From Phoronis australis (taxonomy: Eukaryota; Phoronida; Phoronidae), in assembly GCA_002633005.1 (NCBI GenBank), contig NMRA01000018.1, positions 532,585-596,584 of the forward strand: a stretch of DNA of 64,000 bases. The letters run 5' to 3'. Below are positions 1-15,100 of this stretch, in pieces. How positions within the stretch are numbered: the first letter of the stretch is position 1; each line of letters opens with the position of its first letter. A program made the translations under genes and the position numbers. Below the pieces are notes generated by a model, which had not been told where the DNA came from, made no database searches, and worked only from the letters and a program-made list of their open reading frames with translations.

Positions 1-3000
1 TGTTGAAACAAATTGAAAACCTGAATTCGTCGCTTGTTGAGTATCACCATCGAAATAGTCCAGGTTCATGTATTTGTCATGAGTAATAGTTTCATAGTCT
101 ACCTCTAGGTGATTTTTTAAAAATCCATTATTTTTACTCCTGTTTTGATCTATGCTCGTTCAATGTGACCGCCAGTGTTTAAATGCCTGAGACATTATTT
201 TTTATCAAACATGACACAATGTGCAGGAACTATAAATTTCAACATTTTGTCATTTGCCACCAAAATTCATTGGAAAATTACATGAACATTGTCGCAATTG
301 TAAAAATGGGACTACTTATATTTGACAAGTACACCCGTGAATGAGGTGGAAAACGTTAAAATATAATTGCTATGTGAAAGTACTCTCGAAATCCTTTTTA
401 AGCTCCTACTTCTCAAGGTCGACTGGCTATGTTACATATAATCCTGACCAGATGCTCTATCCCCTATTGATTTCATTCGAAGAAAACGAAATGACTGGGA
501 AGACGTTATATTCGCAGGTTTCATTAATAATGACGAAGGACATGAGCGGTTAATAATAGAAGTTACTTAAAGACTAGAACCCAACACAGCGGATTGAAAT
601 TTATGATTATTATTATTATTATAAAGTATGTGATTTAGTTATTCAAAAGGAAATGTCTAAGTATAGCTGAAACGCTTTCCAGCAACAGTGGCACCAGGTA
701 TATATACGGGTAGGATAAAAACATGCATAGAAATGTTAGCCGTCTAAACCATTATTTTGAACCCGAGAAACATGCTACTCTAAGAGTACTTTGTCGTCCG
801 GCGTTCTGAATGACATAGACGGCCCGTGTGTGTTCGGTCACGTGTCCTCCTGGTGGATGCCGGCCCGGGCTACTAATGGACCGCATCATGAGGCACCGAT
901 TTCTGAACATTTTCGCCTCTACTGAACATACGCCTGAGCTGACTTCAAAAGTGTCACTCTGAGCACCGAATGGCTGATGTCAGAAAGTAAGCATTTTAGA
1001 AACTTTGGGATTCCAGAGACAGTCCTATCGGCATTTTTTCTTTCAGGGTGCAAATTTAGATTTTTTTATGTTATGCAATCATATTGACAGAATTCCGTAG
1101 CCCTGTCTGAATTCCATTAAATTCTTCCATAAATAAAAGATATTTGATACAGCACATTGAGAATCTTGAAGCTATTTTTGGTCCACAAAAAATCTTAGAC
1201 CAAGACCTGGATTTGAATTGGTCACGAGCAAAAATGTCTTTCGTAGGCCGTAGCCCCTGTATTCTCCGTAGCCCCCAACTTTGAAAATGTTAGTACATGG
1301 TTTGAAAAAATCTTGTATCTAGGTGCATGTACTGAAGAAATAGAAACAAATAAACTCTCCAAGACAAGAAAAATTAAAGAGATATTTATGGGCGGTATTT
1401 GAGGCAAGTTTGGCTAAAATTACTTTTTCAGTTTAAACTCGTTATTAATAAAACATGAATGTTCTTTGGTCATTCAGAAGGGTTGGTATTAACAAGTAAA
1501 TTAATTATATTGCATTGCTCAAGTGAAGGTATTAGCTCCCTTTTTCTAAACACAACTGTTTTTTCGTAATTCAGAAGTAGTAGTATTGACAAGTAAATGA
1601 ATTCTTTTGCATTGCTCCAGTATTTTCTTCCCACAAATAGTTACCTTAGCTTCGCATTTTGTATTCTCCGTAGTCCCCCAATGACCTCTGTGTTATGTGA
1701 GATTTATTTGTGCAAACAATGTTCACTGATAATGAAAAGTGTTTTCTTGTACTTCTTTGATGGTAGTTTATGGAATTAGGCATTCTTTTTGACAGTGATG
1801 TGACTCTGATGATGATAGTTAAGTGCTAAGTATGTCTAAGGATTAAGTACAATTGTTATGTTTTATTTGTATACTCACACCTTGTGAAGCATACACAGGT
1901 GTAAACCTAGTTTTTATATGGATGTTCAGTGACCAAGTACATGAGTTACCAGAGTAATAAACTTTCTTGTTTCTAAGCCAGATTTAAGCCTGGACTGGGA
2001 TGCAACGATGTATTCTCCGTAGCCCACATTTCATATTTTGGTTATTTCAACAGGCCAAATCTTAAAAACTAAATCAGGAGACTTCACAAAAATTTAACCT
2101 GATATTCCCTGTGTCATGTTGAATCCAATAAAAGAAGTCACAAAGCTGAAATTAAAACTTCATAAAATGCCATTTCTGAAACAAAAGTGTGCACCCTGAG
2201 TGAAAAAAATGCTGTAAAGGCCGGGATGCTTAAAAAGGTAGCTAATGTAGTATTAGGGCTATCAAATCAGTTAAATGCAAATACTTCAGCCACAAAGCAT
2301 GGCCTCTAATTTGTCTGAGGTCTAAGAACAATAAAATGATTCCGGAGCATTGAACAAGGGGGCTGTAGACCCCCAGCCCCCTATGGTACGCGGCCCATGT
2401 ATATGTGTTGAACATGTCGATACTGAGTAGTTAATAATGTTTAGTTGTTGCACTGTCAGATTCGTGCCTGATTCGGACTCACCGGATTGTTTTGTCATAC
2501 TCGCACCCCTTACCTGTCGACTTGCTTGATTTTCTTGGAAAACACTTTTCAGGTTAATGCAATGAAAAAACATTAGTTGTGACATTGCTTTCCCCGGGGT
2601 TATAGTAAGTGGCTTATAGTCACTTCGGCAACGAGCCCTCTCATCACTCACAGGATGCTCACAAATCCGTTCCTTTCTTTTATCTGCAATATTTCTGCTT
2701 ATTAACTCTGACAATAATTATACTAGTGCTCCATATGAGTCTTTCATCAGGATTTCCTGAGGCCTCACTGCTGCAAGCTGTGACACTTGCCGTGTGGCTA
2801 CGCAGGGCCATCGCCATCGGAATCATAATCAGGAGTGTCACGAACAGTTATTGTTTTGTGAATAATATCGCCAGTAGTTGCAAAAACAATGAAGATTACT
2901 CGTAATTTACATTATTTTATTTTCACGTGATTTACTTTAATGCGGTGAATTTTTTAACGTGAACGGGATTAGTGAACTTGCCTGGCTCGGTTCAAGACGT

Positions 3001-3117
3001 TTTAAGCACAGCATCGCCACCTGGTGACTGGAACCATGGATAACGCTAACGTGAAACTAGCACACCCATTGCGCATGTCCTAAATAGCATGAATTTGAAA
3101 TGTGAACATCGCGAAGA
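1..3117. other. Upstream intergenic DNA, no gene recognised
   Basis: No convincing coding exon was found on either strand; the open frames here are short and show no family resemblance. The stretch holds an imperfect direct duplication (around 1470-1525 and 1570-1622, sharing TATTAACAAGTAAAT-like and TTGCATTGCTC words). The phrase TTCTCCGTAG recurs near 1261, 1662 and 2011, and again near 23557. A small GC-rich hairpin around 2359-2384 pairs a GGGGGCTG run with a CAGCCCCC run. These look like remnants of dispersed repeats rather than regulatory sites. Confidence 0.5.
2975..3117 (+). promoter_or_regulatory. Probable CEP89 5' UTR and proximal promoter
   Basis: This is the block just before the CEP89 start codon. 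It holds TTGCGCATG (about 3069-3077), a half-match to the palindromic NRF1 site common at TATA-less housekeeping promoters, and GCCACCTGGTGACTGG near 3016. No TATA box is obvious. The assignment rests on position and motif resemblance only; the transcription start cannot be read from the sequence. Confidence 0.3.
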
Positions 3118-6100
3118 ATGGCAGGACCAAAACAAGGAAAGAATTCTGCGAAGAAAGATAAGAAGAAGAAGCATGGTTCTCTTTCAATGGTGTGTGGTTT
3201 GTCTGTTTGCCTTTTGGAACTGATGCGAGGTTATTTTTTTGTATTTTCACCAATTCCACGTATGGTTTACGGCCAACCGAGCGGCTTCGTCTAGTTGCCT
3301 CAAAATCAAATGCCGCAGGATGAATCATGACGATCCGTACCCGTGAGGCGGGACACCCACGGGAGCTTAACGCCACCTTGTTACCAAACCTCTCATGCAC
3401 AATGTGTGCAATAATAGTTTATGAGAGATTTGAAGTCGAAATCAGATCCCGTCGTTACACCGGGGTAATAGGTATTTCTATTTCTAAATCACTGTCCTCG
3501 CGATGAGTCATGGTGGGTGTATGCTTTTGTCATGTTATACCTATATCGTCAAAGGCGTCAAAGTACCTTTTGAGAATAGAGGGACACCTTAGGAGACTTC
3601 GGACACTTTATCTCCACTGGTATCTTTAAATACGGTAGTCCTTGCCAGTTTTGACCTTTTCATAACTTTCAAAAACTATTTCTTTCATGCTGGTTTATAA
3701 ATCCACGTACTTCACAATAATTTTAAAAATTGTTGCTCGAAAAGTATATACATGATCTCTTTTTTTTATTGCAGCCCAATATCGCGGCAGGCCTGCTGCC
3801 AACTGCCATGTTTACAGCTGTGCCCACCACTCCGCCACCCGCAACTTCGCCAGACCTTGGCAAGACTGGCCTGGCAACCACCTTACTAAACTCGAGTCTA
3901 CTGGGACGGATGTTTGCCACTCCGGTGCCTGCCTCGGACGAGACCCTGGGTCACCCTGGTGACGTGGATGGTGATGAAAGGCTCAGTGACCCGGACACAA
4001 GTCTGTATGATTACGACCAGGATGAAGCAGAGTAAGCTACTGATGGCCTGAGAATGAGAAAGGCTTGCAAGTGTTAACAGGCGTTGAACTGAGGCTGTTG
4101 GTCTTAAAGTTGCTGTAAAATGCCTGGTTGCTCACATTCATCAATTTCCTAGGACACACAAAGAATCTTTAACATTTTTCTGTCTCTGATTCCCCACTCT
4201 ATAATCTATTGCACGCCAAAACCACAAAGTTGACATAAAAATAAAAAATACTATTTGAACAAAAATTTCTTAAATTTGACATGGCTTGAAGTTAAATTTT
4301 TGCATATTTTTGCTACTTTTGAAACAAAACCATCAGTTCTAAGAAATTAAAAAAAAAACTAGTTGCAAGCATTGTTTAATTCTTGTTTTAAACTCTGCTA
4401 GAGAAATTGGCAAAATCATGGCAATGTTGTTCAAAGCCTGCATGACAAACCTTTACATTCTGTAAGTAATGTGGATTTGCAGCTACTCAACAGTTGGCTA
4501 TGGAACCAGTACACTTGACGGCAGACAGAGTATGTCTCGGCGACCACGTCTTCACACCCCACCTTCAGGTGAGCAAATGAGTTATGTTTCAATGGCTAGG
4601 TCTTCATTTCTTTTACTCCTGTAAACATTTACACCTGTCTAAATGCAGGGCTGTGTGAGTATGCTGTCGAATGGGAATGTGTAACGATTCTATATTGGTA
4701 TCCTTTATGTCCAGCCCCAGAAAAGTGGATACTGCTACTAGAAAGTATGGTGTCCCAAGCCGACTAAACTTGAAGATGCACACTCGACATGCGAATTGGT
4801 CAGTCTCATGCCATGCTTCTAGTCAACTTTAAAGGTATACTGATACCTGTTTTGACGATTTCAACCACCCTGCTGATGTACCGCTGGCGTCTCACTTGAG
4901 CAATAAAAGCAGGAGTTCAACTTAAAACACATACTCAGTGGGTCACAGAATGTGTGTCATGGTTCTTGAAGTTGGTGGATGGTCTTTCCTACGGTTGTCA
5001 TGTCAACCACTCAAAGGGCAGGTCACACTTACCCATTTAGCAGACTTTGCAAGAAGTTCTCAAACTTTGCTCCGAACTTGTGAGGGTTGATGAGGGTTAC
5101 GGAGCAATGTTCTGTTTTATAGAGCTAGATGTGAGAGTTGGCAATATCTGTTAATGGGCCGGTACCATTTTAATATTTCCTGCGATGTGAGTAGGCAGTT
5201 ATCGAGCAGAGTCATGAATGAAGTTTGTTAGTAACAGGGACCAGGTCCTAGTTATTATTTGTTAAGTCTTGTGAAAGTGATAGTTTTGTCTGAATTTGTA
5301 TATTTGACACCTATGGTAAAGTTGTAGTAAACATTTTTAATTATTACAGGTGGCGAAGTTGTGTATTCCATACCTGTGAAATCTAAACAGCAAATACAGG
5401 TAAAGTATCAACAGGAATTGTAGGATACGGCAAAAGTACTGAGTCTCTGAGAATATTTGCATGTGCTAGCTAATGAGATAATTTCTATAAATTATTTCTA
5501 GGCTGTTATGTGCTCCTAATTACTTGGTTAAATCTTTTTCAGTTGTTGTGATTAAAAATGAGAGCGTATTTCTGTTGGGTATTGCTTTCATGACTCATGC
5601 CTCCAAGCAATATTATTGCAGCCTCTGGTCAGTGACAGTGAACTGACCAATGTCAGCACTGACCTTTCTCCTCAAAGTTCCCCCGAGATGTCATCTCGCC
5701 GATCCAAGAAGAGGCAGGACCGTGGATCGCAGAGTGTCAGAACTCCAGTTGAAGAGGTGAGCTTATGCACGACCTTGACAGGATTCTATTAGCTACTCCA
5801 CAGTTCCCAGGACTATCGTAAACTCAAGGGTTAACGCCCATGCCTGTTGACTCGCTCATCTCCGACTTTTGCCAAAATTTCGATGTAAGCGCCCACTATT
5901 CGGGTAATCACCCATCCCCAACTTTGCACATATTTCAGCTTCATAGGTAATCGCCCATCCCCAACTCACTGTTAACAGAACTTGAGCTTGAACTTGTGCT
6001 TTTGTTCGCGGCTTTGCCTCAGGCTGAAACTTCCGTGTTTGCTGGAAATATGGCATGCTTACATACGATAGTCTCGAAAATTGCATTTTTTAGACGGCAT

Positions 6101-9100
6101 TTGTGGAATAACTTAAGCGCTGCTTGAACTTATTAACTGGGCTTTTGTTAAATTAGGCCAACCAGTAGGTTCATCATTTACTAATGATCTCAATCAGACT
6201 GGAAAGTTATTCGCACGTAACAGTTGCACACACAGAGTTCGTGATTAGGCTACATTTATCTCCCGGGTCGACCGAGATTTGAAATGAGCAATTAATCACA
6301 ATAGATTTGAAAACATTTGAGTTCTTGACAACGGTCTCGTGAAATCACCCTTTCAAAGTCAAAAATATTGTTTTAGTTTCAGCCGTCAGAAACTTTATGG
6401 TTGTCATGTTCCACTGATTTACCGAACGTACAAGTTACATGCTCAAATGAACACCCATGCGCTTGCACAGTTCAGCTAAAATTTGGACGTAAGAGGCCAC
6501 TGCTTAAGTGATCGCTCACCCCCGAATTTTGACAATTTTCGGTTTAAGCGCCCACTGCCTTGGTTAATCGCAAACCCCCTGTCTCAGGGTTTCCCAATTA
6601 AGCGTCCAGGGCGTTAACTCGTGAGTTTAAGGTAATAATTTGTCATAAATTGATTAGGAGAATATTGTGTTATTTACTCTTCAAATCTTTTTCAGTTCGA
6701 CATATCTCATTTCTCTTTTAAATCTCGCGTTTGTTCAGTTGGTCTTTGATTTTCAACATAGAATAGCACATATATGAATTCGACCACTCGCTGTCACAAT
6801 CAGTTAAAGCAGCGATAAACCTGCATTCCACCCAAGAAGAGAACTCTTGATTTTGACCACATACCACTGTAACATTAGTCTCAAAAGTGATTTCTGGTCT
6901 TGAAAGAACTTGTTTTTTATTCATTGAAACCGTGCTCTTCGCATAAGTTGACATGCCATGACTGGTTCTCTTGTAGAGCCTGTTCTAAAATTATAACAAA
7001 TTGTAAGCTCTGAAATCATCTCCCATTTGATTATCTATTGGAACAATTTGAGGCCACTTTGAGCAATAGCCACTTTCAAGGCTCCCGGATTTCCAGAACC
7101 AGTTTGATGTTCGTTATTCAGTAGACAAATCTGGTTCTCAAAATGCGGAACACATGTAAGTGATTATTTCTCTGAATTCATTATGGTTAGTGGTCTAAAG
7201 CCAAAGGTGTTTTTTTTTGTGATGGATGGCGGGTTTATAGCTGTATTAAACTTGACGATACATCATATTCCGAATCTGAACTTTGTGTTACTAGACAGTA
7301 TACCTGTGTTTAGCTGATCCGATAACCACTGTACCACCTAATGGAAATTTTAGTTCTTTGTGCACACCATTACATAGTCTTGAATCCTCAGTAGATTTTC
7401 ATAAAATTTAGTAGATATAGAGAGCAGTGCTGGATTCAGCTCACCAATGCGACTTCAGATTGTGTTTGGCAAGCTGTATCTTCAAAGCGCCTTGTTGGGT
7501 GTTCATGAAATTTTGCGGACATGTTTGATCTAACTACTGCTGTGTCTCTTAATGACAATTTATTATATTTTTTTTGCATTTGCCTCTGTGTCTTGAATGG
7601 ATTTTCACAAAATTCAACAAATAGGCTTCTATTCAGGAGATGATACTATGTTTGACTTTTTGGATGGATATGACATAATCTGGGCCACCTAGTGGCTGTT
7701 TTTACCATTTTTCAGTGCTTTTTGTGTTTCTCTAAGGGTTAAACCACTCTTAGGATCATTATAAAAATTGTCATGTGTTCATACTGCAAAGAGCTTTCGG
7801 ACTACTGTGGCACCTCCTAGTGACAGTTTGGTTTTATTTTATATATTATCTTACGGTATTACAGAATTGGTTAATCGCATGACACTTTTCATTGTTCATA
7901 GTCTTTATTCCATTATGTTCATACCTTCGGAATAAAACTCTACTCTCAACTGAACATAGATAATAAAAGTAACTGACCTTCTGACCTACTGTATTATATG
8001 AAGTAATGGAAATCCACTGCAAGGAAAGAACCCCTACAAAACTTTTTTGTGACTTCGATAGGACAAATAATAATTAGTTGTTAGTGGTGAAAATAGTTGC
8101 AGTCTCTGAAAATTGGGGCTACCAAGTTGCACTGGCATGCTAGATATCAGAGTTTCACGATGTCCCATTCTTCAAGTGGTTGTCATACCTTGCAAGAGAC
8201 TTGTTTTGCACATAAACAGACACCTTGAGTTTGACTGGTCTGTTACTGTACAATTTTTGGCATCACGTTACAATGCACACTTAGCGCTCGCAACGTGAAG
8301 AACAGTAACACGAGGCACAGTCAAAGCATAAACATAAAAACATGCTGATGTCTCAAATGACGTGGCACAAATTACATTCAAAATCCCACCTCAAGCTCAA
8401 AGCAGTTAGGCAATTACGGGTTCAGGGTAGACACAGTCGTTAAAAAGCTACTGGCATGCAAATTTCTGTTAAGAGCCGCAACGCTCAATCCGACTGTGGA
8501 CCAATGCAGTGAGTTAGTCAACAAACAAGCCAGTAGATTTCCTGCAGTTACACTGTGCATCTCTTTGATTGTAGCATGTTGTTGCTGTCCACCACGACCC
8601 TAACCAGACTGTGCCTCTCCGCCTTTTTGATGATGCGCCAACTGAGTCTCTCAAACCGGGTGAGTATACTGTTATTTCTGCTCGGTGTTGACCTGTAATG
8701 CATTGGGTATCTTCAGAAGAAACTAAACATTCTAGTGTTTCGGTTAGGTTGGACTGTTTTTCAGGTCTGCTCAGTTCTTTGGTTCCTAGGTTGATATGTC
8801 AATTCTTGAATTCAGGGAATTGTCCCTTTACTTATTACAAAAGTGAATTTTTCATCCAGGTGCACTTGCAAATTTTCTTGGTATTCAGGAATTGAAAAAA
8901 GGTGAGGCTGCCATTGATTTTTATACATGAATTTTTATAGTATGATCCTTCTTGTTACAGATAGCACTCTTCAGTCGACAATCACTCCCCGGCTTCTGGA
9001 GCTACAGAAGCAGAACGAGGAGTTAATGGGGCGGGAGCAGGGTCTGGCTCAACAACTGGACAGCCTGAAGAGGGAGCATGAGGCTGTCCTTGCTCGTTTG

Positions 9101-12100
9101 CTGGAACAACCAAAAAAGGGGGTGGAACACAAGAAACTGCGGCAGAAGAAAGACGGTAGGGGGTTTGAGCATGCAGGCCACTTTGCAGAATTAATCTCTG
9201 AAAAATGGTGTAGGATCTAACACGACTGGCTTGTAAATAATCTCTCAATTCCAGCTGATTGGCGAAACCAATGCTCTTGTGTCGAAGAGTGTTTGTAACA
9301 ACGGTTTGATTCGCTTAGTTGACATATTTCTTGATATCACATGTAAGCAGTCAGGGAAAGGAAGTGCAGGGCTCGATTACGCCAACGCGACCTCAAATTT
9401 TGTTTGGCATCCTGGTAAAAATCCTAGGTTGCCATGCAGACATCTGAGCAAGCTCTCAAAATACAGACAGAAGCTGTGCCGATTGTCTGCTTTTGCCTTT
9501 AGATGAGTGTGCATGGGATATTGGTGGCCTCTAAGGGTGGAAATTGGTCGTTACTGAGCACCTGAGTTACTCCTAATTTTCTGCTCGATTAAAATATATT
9601 TTGTTTATTTCATTTTCGGCACTTGCCAAGTATACATCGTTAGTAGGAGCTATTGGTTTCTGAGGTTTCCTTGTTTTGACGACCTCAGCACCTGTACTGT
9701 GACTTGGAAATGTTGCCGTTTCATTTCATTTGTGAGTTGATGTTATGCCAAGTGTTGAATGTCGTGGCTCATCAGTGACCTGATTTTCTCCCTCAGTCTG
9801 TAAATGTCCCAGTTGGTTCGATTGTTGGCTCAGGGTGTTTCACCTGTCGTTCTCTTACCAAGTGATTGAGAAGTTACTGTCAGTATTGAATTTGGAGCAT
9901 TGTTTGCCAACTTGCCTTTTTGTGGGTGCAACTGCATCAGTTTTATGAAGGGACATGCTCCCTTTCTAAGACTGTCTTATCTTAGATTTTTAGAGGCATA
10001 CAGTTGACCGCAGAAGTCTCCATTGTAGGGCCTTATCGGCGAGTCTGCATTTTGCCAAATGTCTTCAAAATTATAGAATTTAAATAAAGTCTGCATATTT
10101 TCTGAATGCACATAATGAGTAGAATTAGATTTTTGTCGTTAACTTAGTACCATTTAGCACCAGTCTTCTAGTATTTGGGTCACACAAAAAATTAGTTTTA
10201 GTAAAATTTAGGAAAAAGAGCGGTACCATCATGTTTGGAGCGAGTGGACTTCACTGCCACACAATGACAGGGAGGGAATGATGGATAATTTATGACAAAC
10301 AGCTGAAGAGGTGAAAATGCTATTCCCTGAATTAGTAGCATTTTGCTGAAATGATGAGATGAGATTTTGCCCAGCTGCTCTTGGCTCGTACTATACCTCC
10401 TGAACCAGTATCATTCATTGCAGATGCCACAGATCAGATCCTGAGGCAGCATGAGGAGCTGATTCGAACACTGCAGGAGAGGATCCTCACAGCAGAACAG
10501 GAGAATGAAGAACTGCACAGGACAAACCAGGAAATGACAGAGGAGCTGCATGTCCTCAAGATGAGGCATTTCACAGAATGTGAGTGCAGCAATTGATGGA
10601 TGGGTGTTGAATTTCACTCAGTACCTTTTGACATGATTTAGTGAGTCTCACAAAACATAGACTTCTTTTTTGTGTTTCGTGGTGCCCACACACCATTTTG
10701 CAAACTATATTGTGAGTTAGTATTTTGTGCATGTAGGTACACTTTGGTAGTAGCATAAGTTGGTATAAGTGAGAATAATGACTCAAAGAAAATGAAAATT
10801 ATGACCTAAAATCCTCTTGCAAAGTGAAGCTGTCTTGTACTCTGTGCAGCTCCGGACGGCAGTCCGCGTCAAGTCAGCGTTCTCCGTCGACAGATTGAGG
10901 ACATGAAAGAGGAAAGTGGTGTTCTGAAGCAGACGGTGCATCGATTGAATGTTGAACTGAGCCGATACCAGGCTCAGTATTCACCGCCCATGAGGGAGGT
11001 ATGTAGAGCTGAGTTGATACCAGGCTCAGTATTCACTGCCCATGAGGGAAGTATGTAGAGCTGAGTTGATACCAAGCTCAGTATTCACCACCCATGAGGG
11101 AAGTATTCAACACCTTCGAGCAAGGTGCGTATAACTGAACCAATACCTGGCTCAGCACTGAGCACCTATGAGGAAGGTATATGGTGTTGATGTGATATGC
11201 TCTGTACTCATTGCCCATGAGAGCGATGTGTTGTGCTGACTTGATATGAAGCTAAATAGAGATGTATTTAGAGCCGAGTTGATACCATATCCAGTACTCT
11301 CGAGTCTGTGAGGGAAGTATGGGTATGTATTGCTGAACCAATATGAGGCTCAGTGCTCACTGCTCAACAGACTAGAAATATTATGTAGAGGTGAGCTGGA
11401 AGTGGGGAGTTATAATAAAATGAGTTGTACCAGATTTAAAGGGAATTGTAAGATGGAATGAAATGTTTCATTTTTCATAATGGGCAATGAGACGGTATTA
11501 AAATACAGAGATTCTGTTTCTCTAGCGAACAGCAGATGATGCTGCGTGTCACTTCCAGATGAATATTTGCACGCGGCCATGGTGACTTACAACATTTTTT
11601 AGATTTGCCTGCAGCTGAGGAGATGTTGCCTCTTTCACGGGCATTTTCAAGTTTTGTAGCGAGATCACTGTATTGATTTTACTGTGTTGGAATCGATTTT
11701 CGATTGGATGTTTTCCTTTAACGTCCTGGAATCGTTGCAACACAGTGCTTACCTCATTAGTTAGTTGGTAGTCATGACAGCATCACAAGAACCTGAAAAC
11801 GAATGCACATCAAAAGATAGCAAGATCACACATTGCATTTGTTGTTTTTGTTCTTACTGACTAAACTTTATGTTTTCAGACAAGCAATTTTGTTGGTTTA
11901 CCCACAAAGGGACCCATACCATCATGGATGGTAGGTTATCTTTTAGAGACTTACCTGAACAGTCTTTGTTGCGTTGCTCATGTTTTGAAATAAATGTTTG
12001 AAGCGGCAAAAAACCCACATTCTGTCGAAGAAATTAAAGTTTGATATACACCACTTACTGCTATGAAATGGATCGCAACTTGTTCCGAGAGGTGCTTTTT

Positions 12101-15100
12101 ATGCGCCCACATATTTATAATATGTAGGCGCATTATTTGTCTTGCAAAGAACAGACAGTTTGTTATGGTTCAAGGCCATGCTCTACGAATAAAATAGCAC
12201 GCTCTTACAACTTGTAAAGCCTGGTCTCCAGCATTAAGGAAAATATGTTATTTCTTTTCAAGCCCAAAAGTCATCTATTTTGATCAAGGAACAGTTTGAG
12301 ACCAATTTCATTATGGCGTGTGGTCTTGATAAAAGAGTGCCTTTTATGATGGAGTGTGGGTTTACATGTGCTGTAACTGTTATGTCTTGATGCAGTGCTA
12401 CCCTTCATGTGCTTGGCATCTACTTGTCATGCCATCTTTGTGTAGTCAGGTGGTTACTAGCCATCTGATCACATACCCACTTCGATTGCTCATTGCTGAT
12501 TAATTGTACGTGTGAAGGCTTTTTGTTGAGTCATTAATATTCTACCTTGTCTTGTTAGTCTTTTCACTGTGAGCCACGTTGTAGAGTGTGAACTACAAAT
12601 TATGTTAGATTGCTACCCCGATTACCAGTTGTCTTTGGTGTCTCCAGTTTCAAAGCAAAATCCATTGTTTCCAGAACTAGTCGGGGTTGTGTGGCTACAG
12701 CTGTTCTTGTTAACAAGGCTCATAGTACACGCAGTGGTGTTGTTAGTTGCTTAGACTTTCATCAACTCGCTCAAATTCATGGTATACTCTTCTGTCCGCT
12801 GGTGTACAACCAGTTATAAGTTGCCAAATGTGTAGACATTGCAACAAAAGAATACAAAATTAAAGCAGTGCATGTACGTGACTGCACACCATGGAGACCA
12901 AGAATTTGAGTGGATTTTTTATGTACTAACTGTTCAGCAGACAACACTGCGGTGTGTCCATTGAGTCTGGAGAGCCGGTGAAAGCTTGCAGCTATTCTTT
13001 GTCTGTGTGTAGTGCCAGAGTCCACTGTCTCGTCTACTTGCTTTGCAGATCAACACCAAGTATCTGTCACCGCTGTTCCTGGCGTATGACGAACAACTTC
13101 GGGAACGGACAGAACTTGTGCACCAATGTGAGGTGAGCCGTGCACTGCAGGATGCGTTACTGCAGCTGTAATGCATGGGTCTGGCTGGAGAGATGTTTTT
13201 GTTAGGGGTGCAGAATAATTCAATGGATAGGTGTTCAGAATTATTTGAAGCAACATATATCGGAAAAGAAAATTCCTTGTTGTGTACATTCACTAATTAA
13301 CTGTCATCTGTTTTTAGTATTTGATGTTACCTGGTTGGGTCAGAAAAGCATTTCTGTTTTTGGAAAATTGAATCGATGGCGCAGTGTCATTAGTTACTCA
13401 CTTTTTATGAAAAATCTGCCAGAGATGAGCAAATACGGTGCATGATTTGTGGTTCTTTTACTTTTCGCTTAAACAATCATGCCATTTCAAACCTTGCCTA
13501 CTTAGCTAACTTTGAGGAACCTTATTTATTAAGGTTGTTTAGACATACATACCCCTTATTTAATATTTTTCTACAGCCTTGAATTTCCTTACTCCCTTGC
13601 TGACATTTATCAGTGAGGTTGAACAATGTCGCTCAATAATAATAGTCAAAATGTACATGTAAATAAAGCATGTCTGAAGATCTTGAATAACCTCGTTGGG
13701 CTAGTCACTTTTCAACGTTGAAATCCAAGCTTGTAAAACCTTGTCCTCTTAGTAACCATTGTTTTCCAAGCTGGAATAAGCTTGCTGGTCAGCAGTATAA
13801 TTCAAACTTGCCACACACCAGTCGTCTTGAATAACCATGCTGAACAGTCTGGAACAACCTTGAAATCTGTGCAACGTAGCAGTACTGAATTGATATAAAG
13901 TATTAAGTGTAAAATTAAGAAGAGGTTATCACATGAATCCATATTATGACCGAGGAGTTCACGATGTCAAGGTTGGCGCATTTAATGTTAATTTCTGTCA
14001 TAAGATTAGAACACAGACTGACAGTTTTGCATGGACAGGTTTAGGAAAGACATTTTTTTGATTCTCATATTTAACTTGATTATATTTTACGTAAGGAGCA
14101 AGAAAATTCAGCATCGTGATCAATAAGATTTCACGAGAATATGTAGTTTGCTTGAAAATGCTTTATCAGTAATCATGATTAAATATGGTAGTACAAAAAG
14201 CTTAATATTTGCTAACCTTGAAAAATTCAATTTGGCCATCTTGAACATGAAGACAATACTTTCCAAGTTGAAAAAGGTAAGAACGGATTATCCAAGTTTA
14301 TGGAATTATCCCTCGTCAACCCTAAAAATTTAGAGAAATTTTGAAAACTTACAAAATCCATTAAACAAGCAAGCGTGTCATGCGCATCACAACTGTTCTT
14401 AACTATTAAACTTAAAGCAATCTTATTTGAGCTCTTTAGGACATACCCCTTATTTGATATTTTCTCCAACCAGATTGAAAAAGGTTGTTAGTTGAGGATT
14501 ATTTAAGCTTGGTGATCACCTCAAATCACCCAAAGCACTTAATGTATTTTTTTAACCCTAACATCATGCACGCGGTAAATGTCTTGAATACGAATTGTGA
14601 ATTCATTAAAATTGTGTAAGTCATTTGCTGGAGAATATAGTGAATGCCTGTGACACATAGTTTGTGCAGTAAATCATTACTGCTGCAAGTGAGTTTGCTG
14701 TTCATAAATGTGCATGTTTTTATATCGTGTCCATTATGTTGTGGTTCGTGAGCTGTGATGCGATGGTTTACAGGGGTGATTCAGTGAGTCATGTTGATAC
14801 TTTGTCTGGTACCCTTGGCGATATTCGCCTTCTATTGTCTTTGTCTAGTTAATATCTGTAGTCTTTGATCTGCAGTCCATCGAATATACACCTGAATCCA
14901 GTGTCCAAGGCTTGGCCACCTTTGCTAATATTGCTTTTAGTTTATAGTATTATGTTGTTGACATCAACCTGTTTCTTATTATACAGAGTGACCTCGAAGA
15001 GTTTCGCGAGAGAATGGAAGAGATTGTGAAAGAGAACGAACGCTTGCACATTCGCCTGGAGCAGGCGAGTATGGCTGGACCAGCTTCCATCCCCGAGTGG

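Noticed and set aside
2322-2714. 130-codon open frame on the minus strand upstream of CEP89
   Set aside because: No domain, no splice-supported neighbours, and it spans repeat-like hairpin sequence.
10375-10423. A longer CEP89 exon 8 starting at the CCCAG near 10375
   Set aside because: The acceptor at 10423 (TTCATTGCAG) restores the exact phase with exon 7 and a compact heptad sequence; the upstream extension adds unrelated residues.
12934-13293. 119-codon and other minus-strand frames over CEP89 exon 11
   Set aside because: They are antisense shadows of a well-supported exon and flanking intron.
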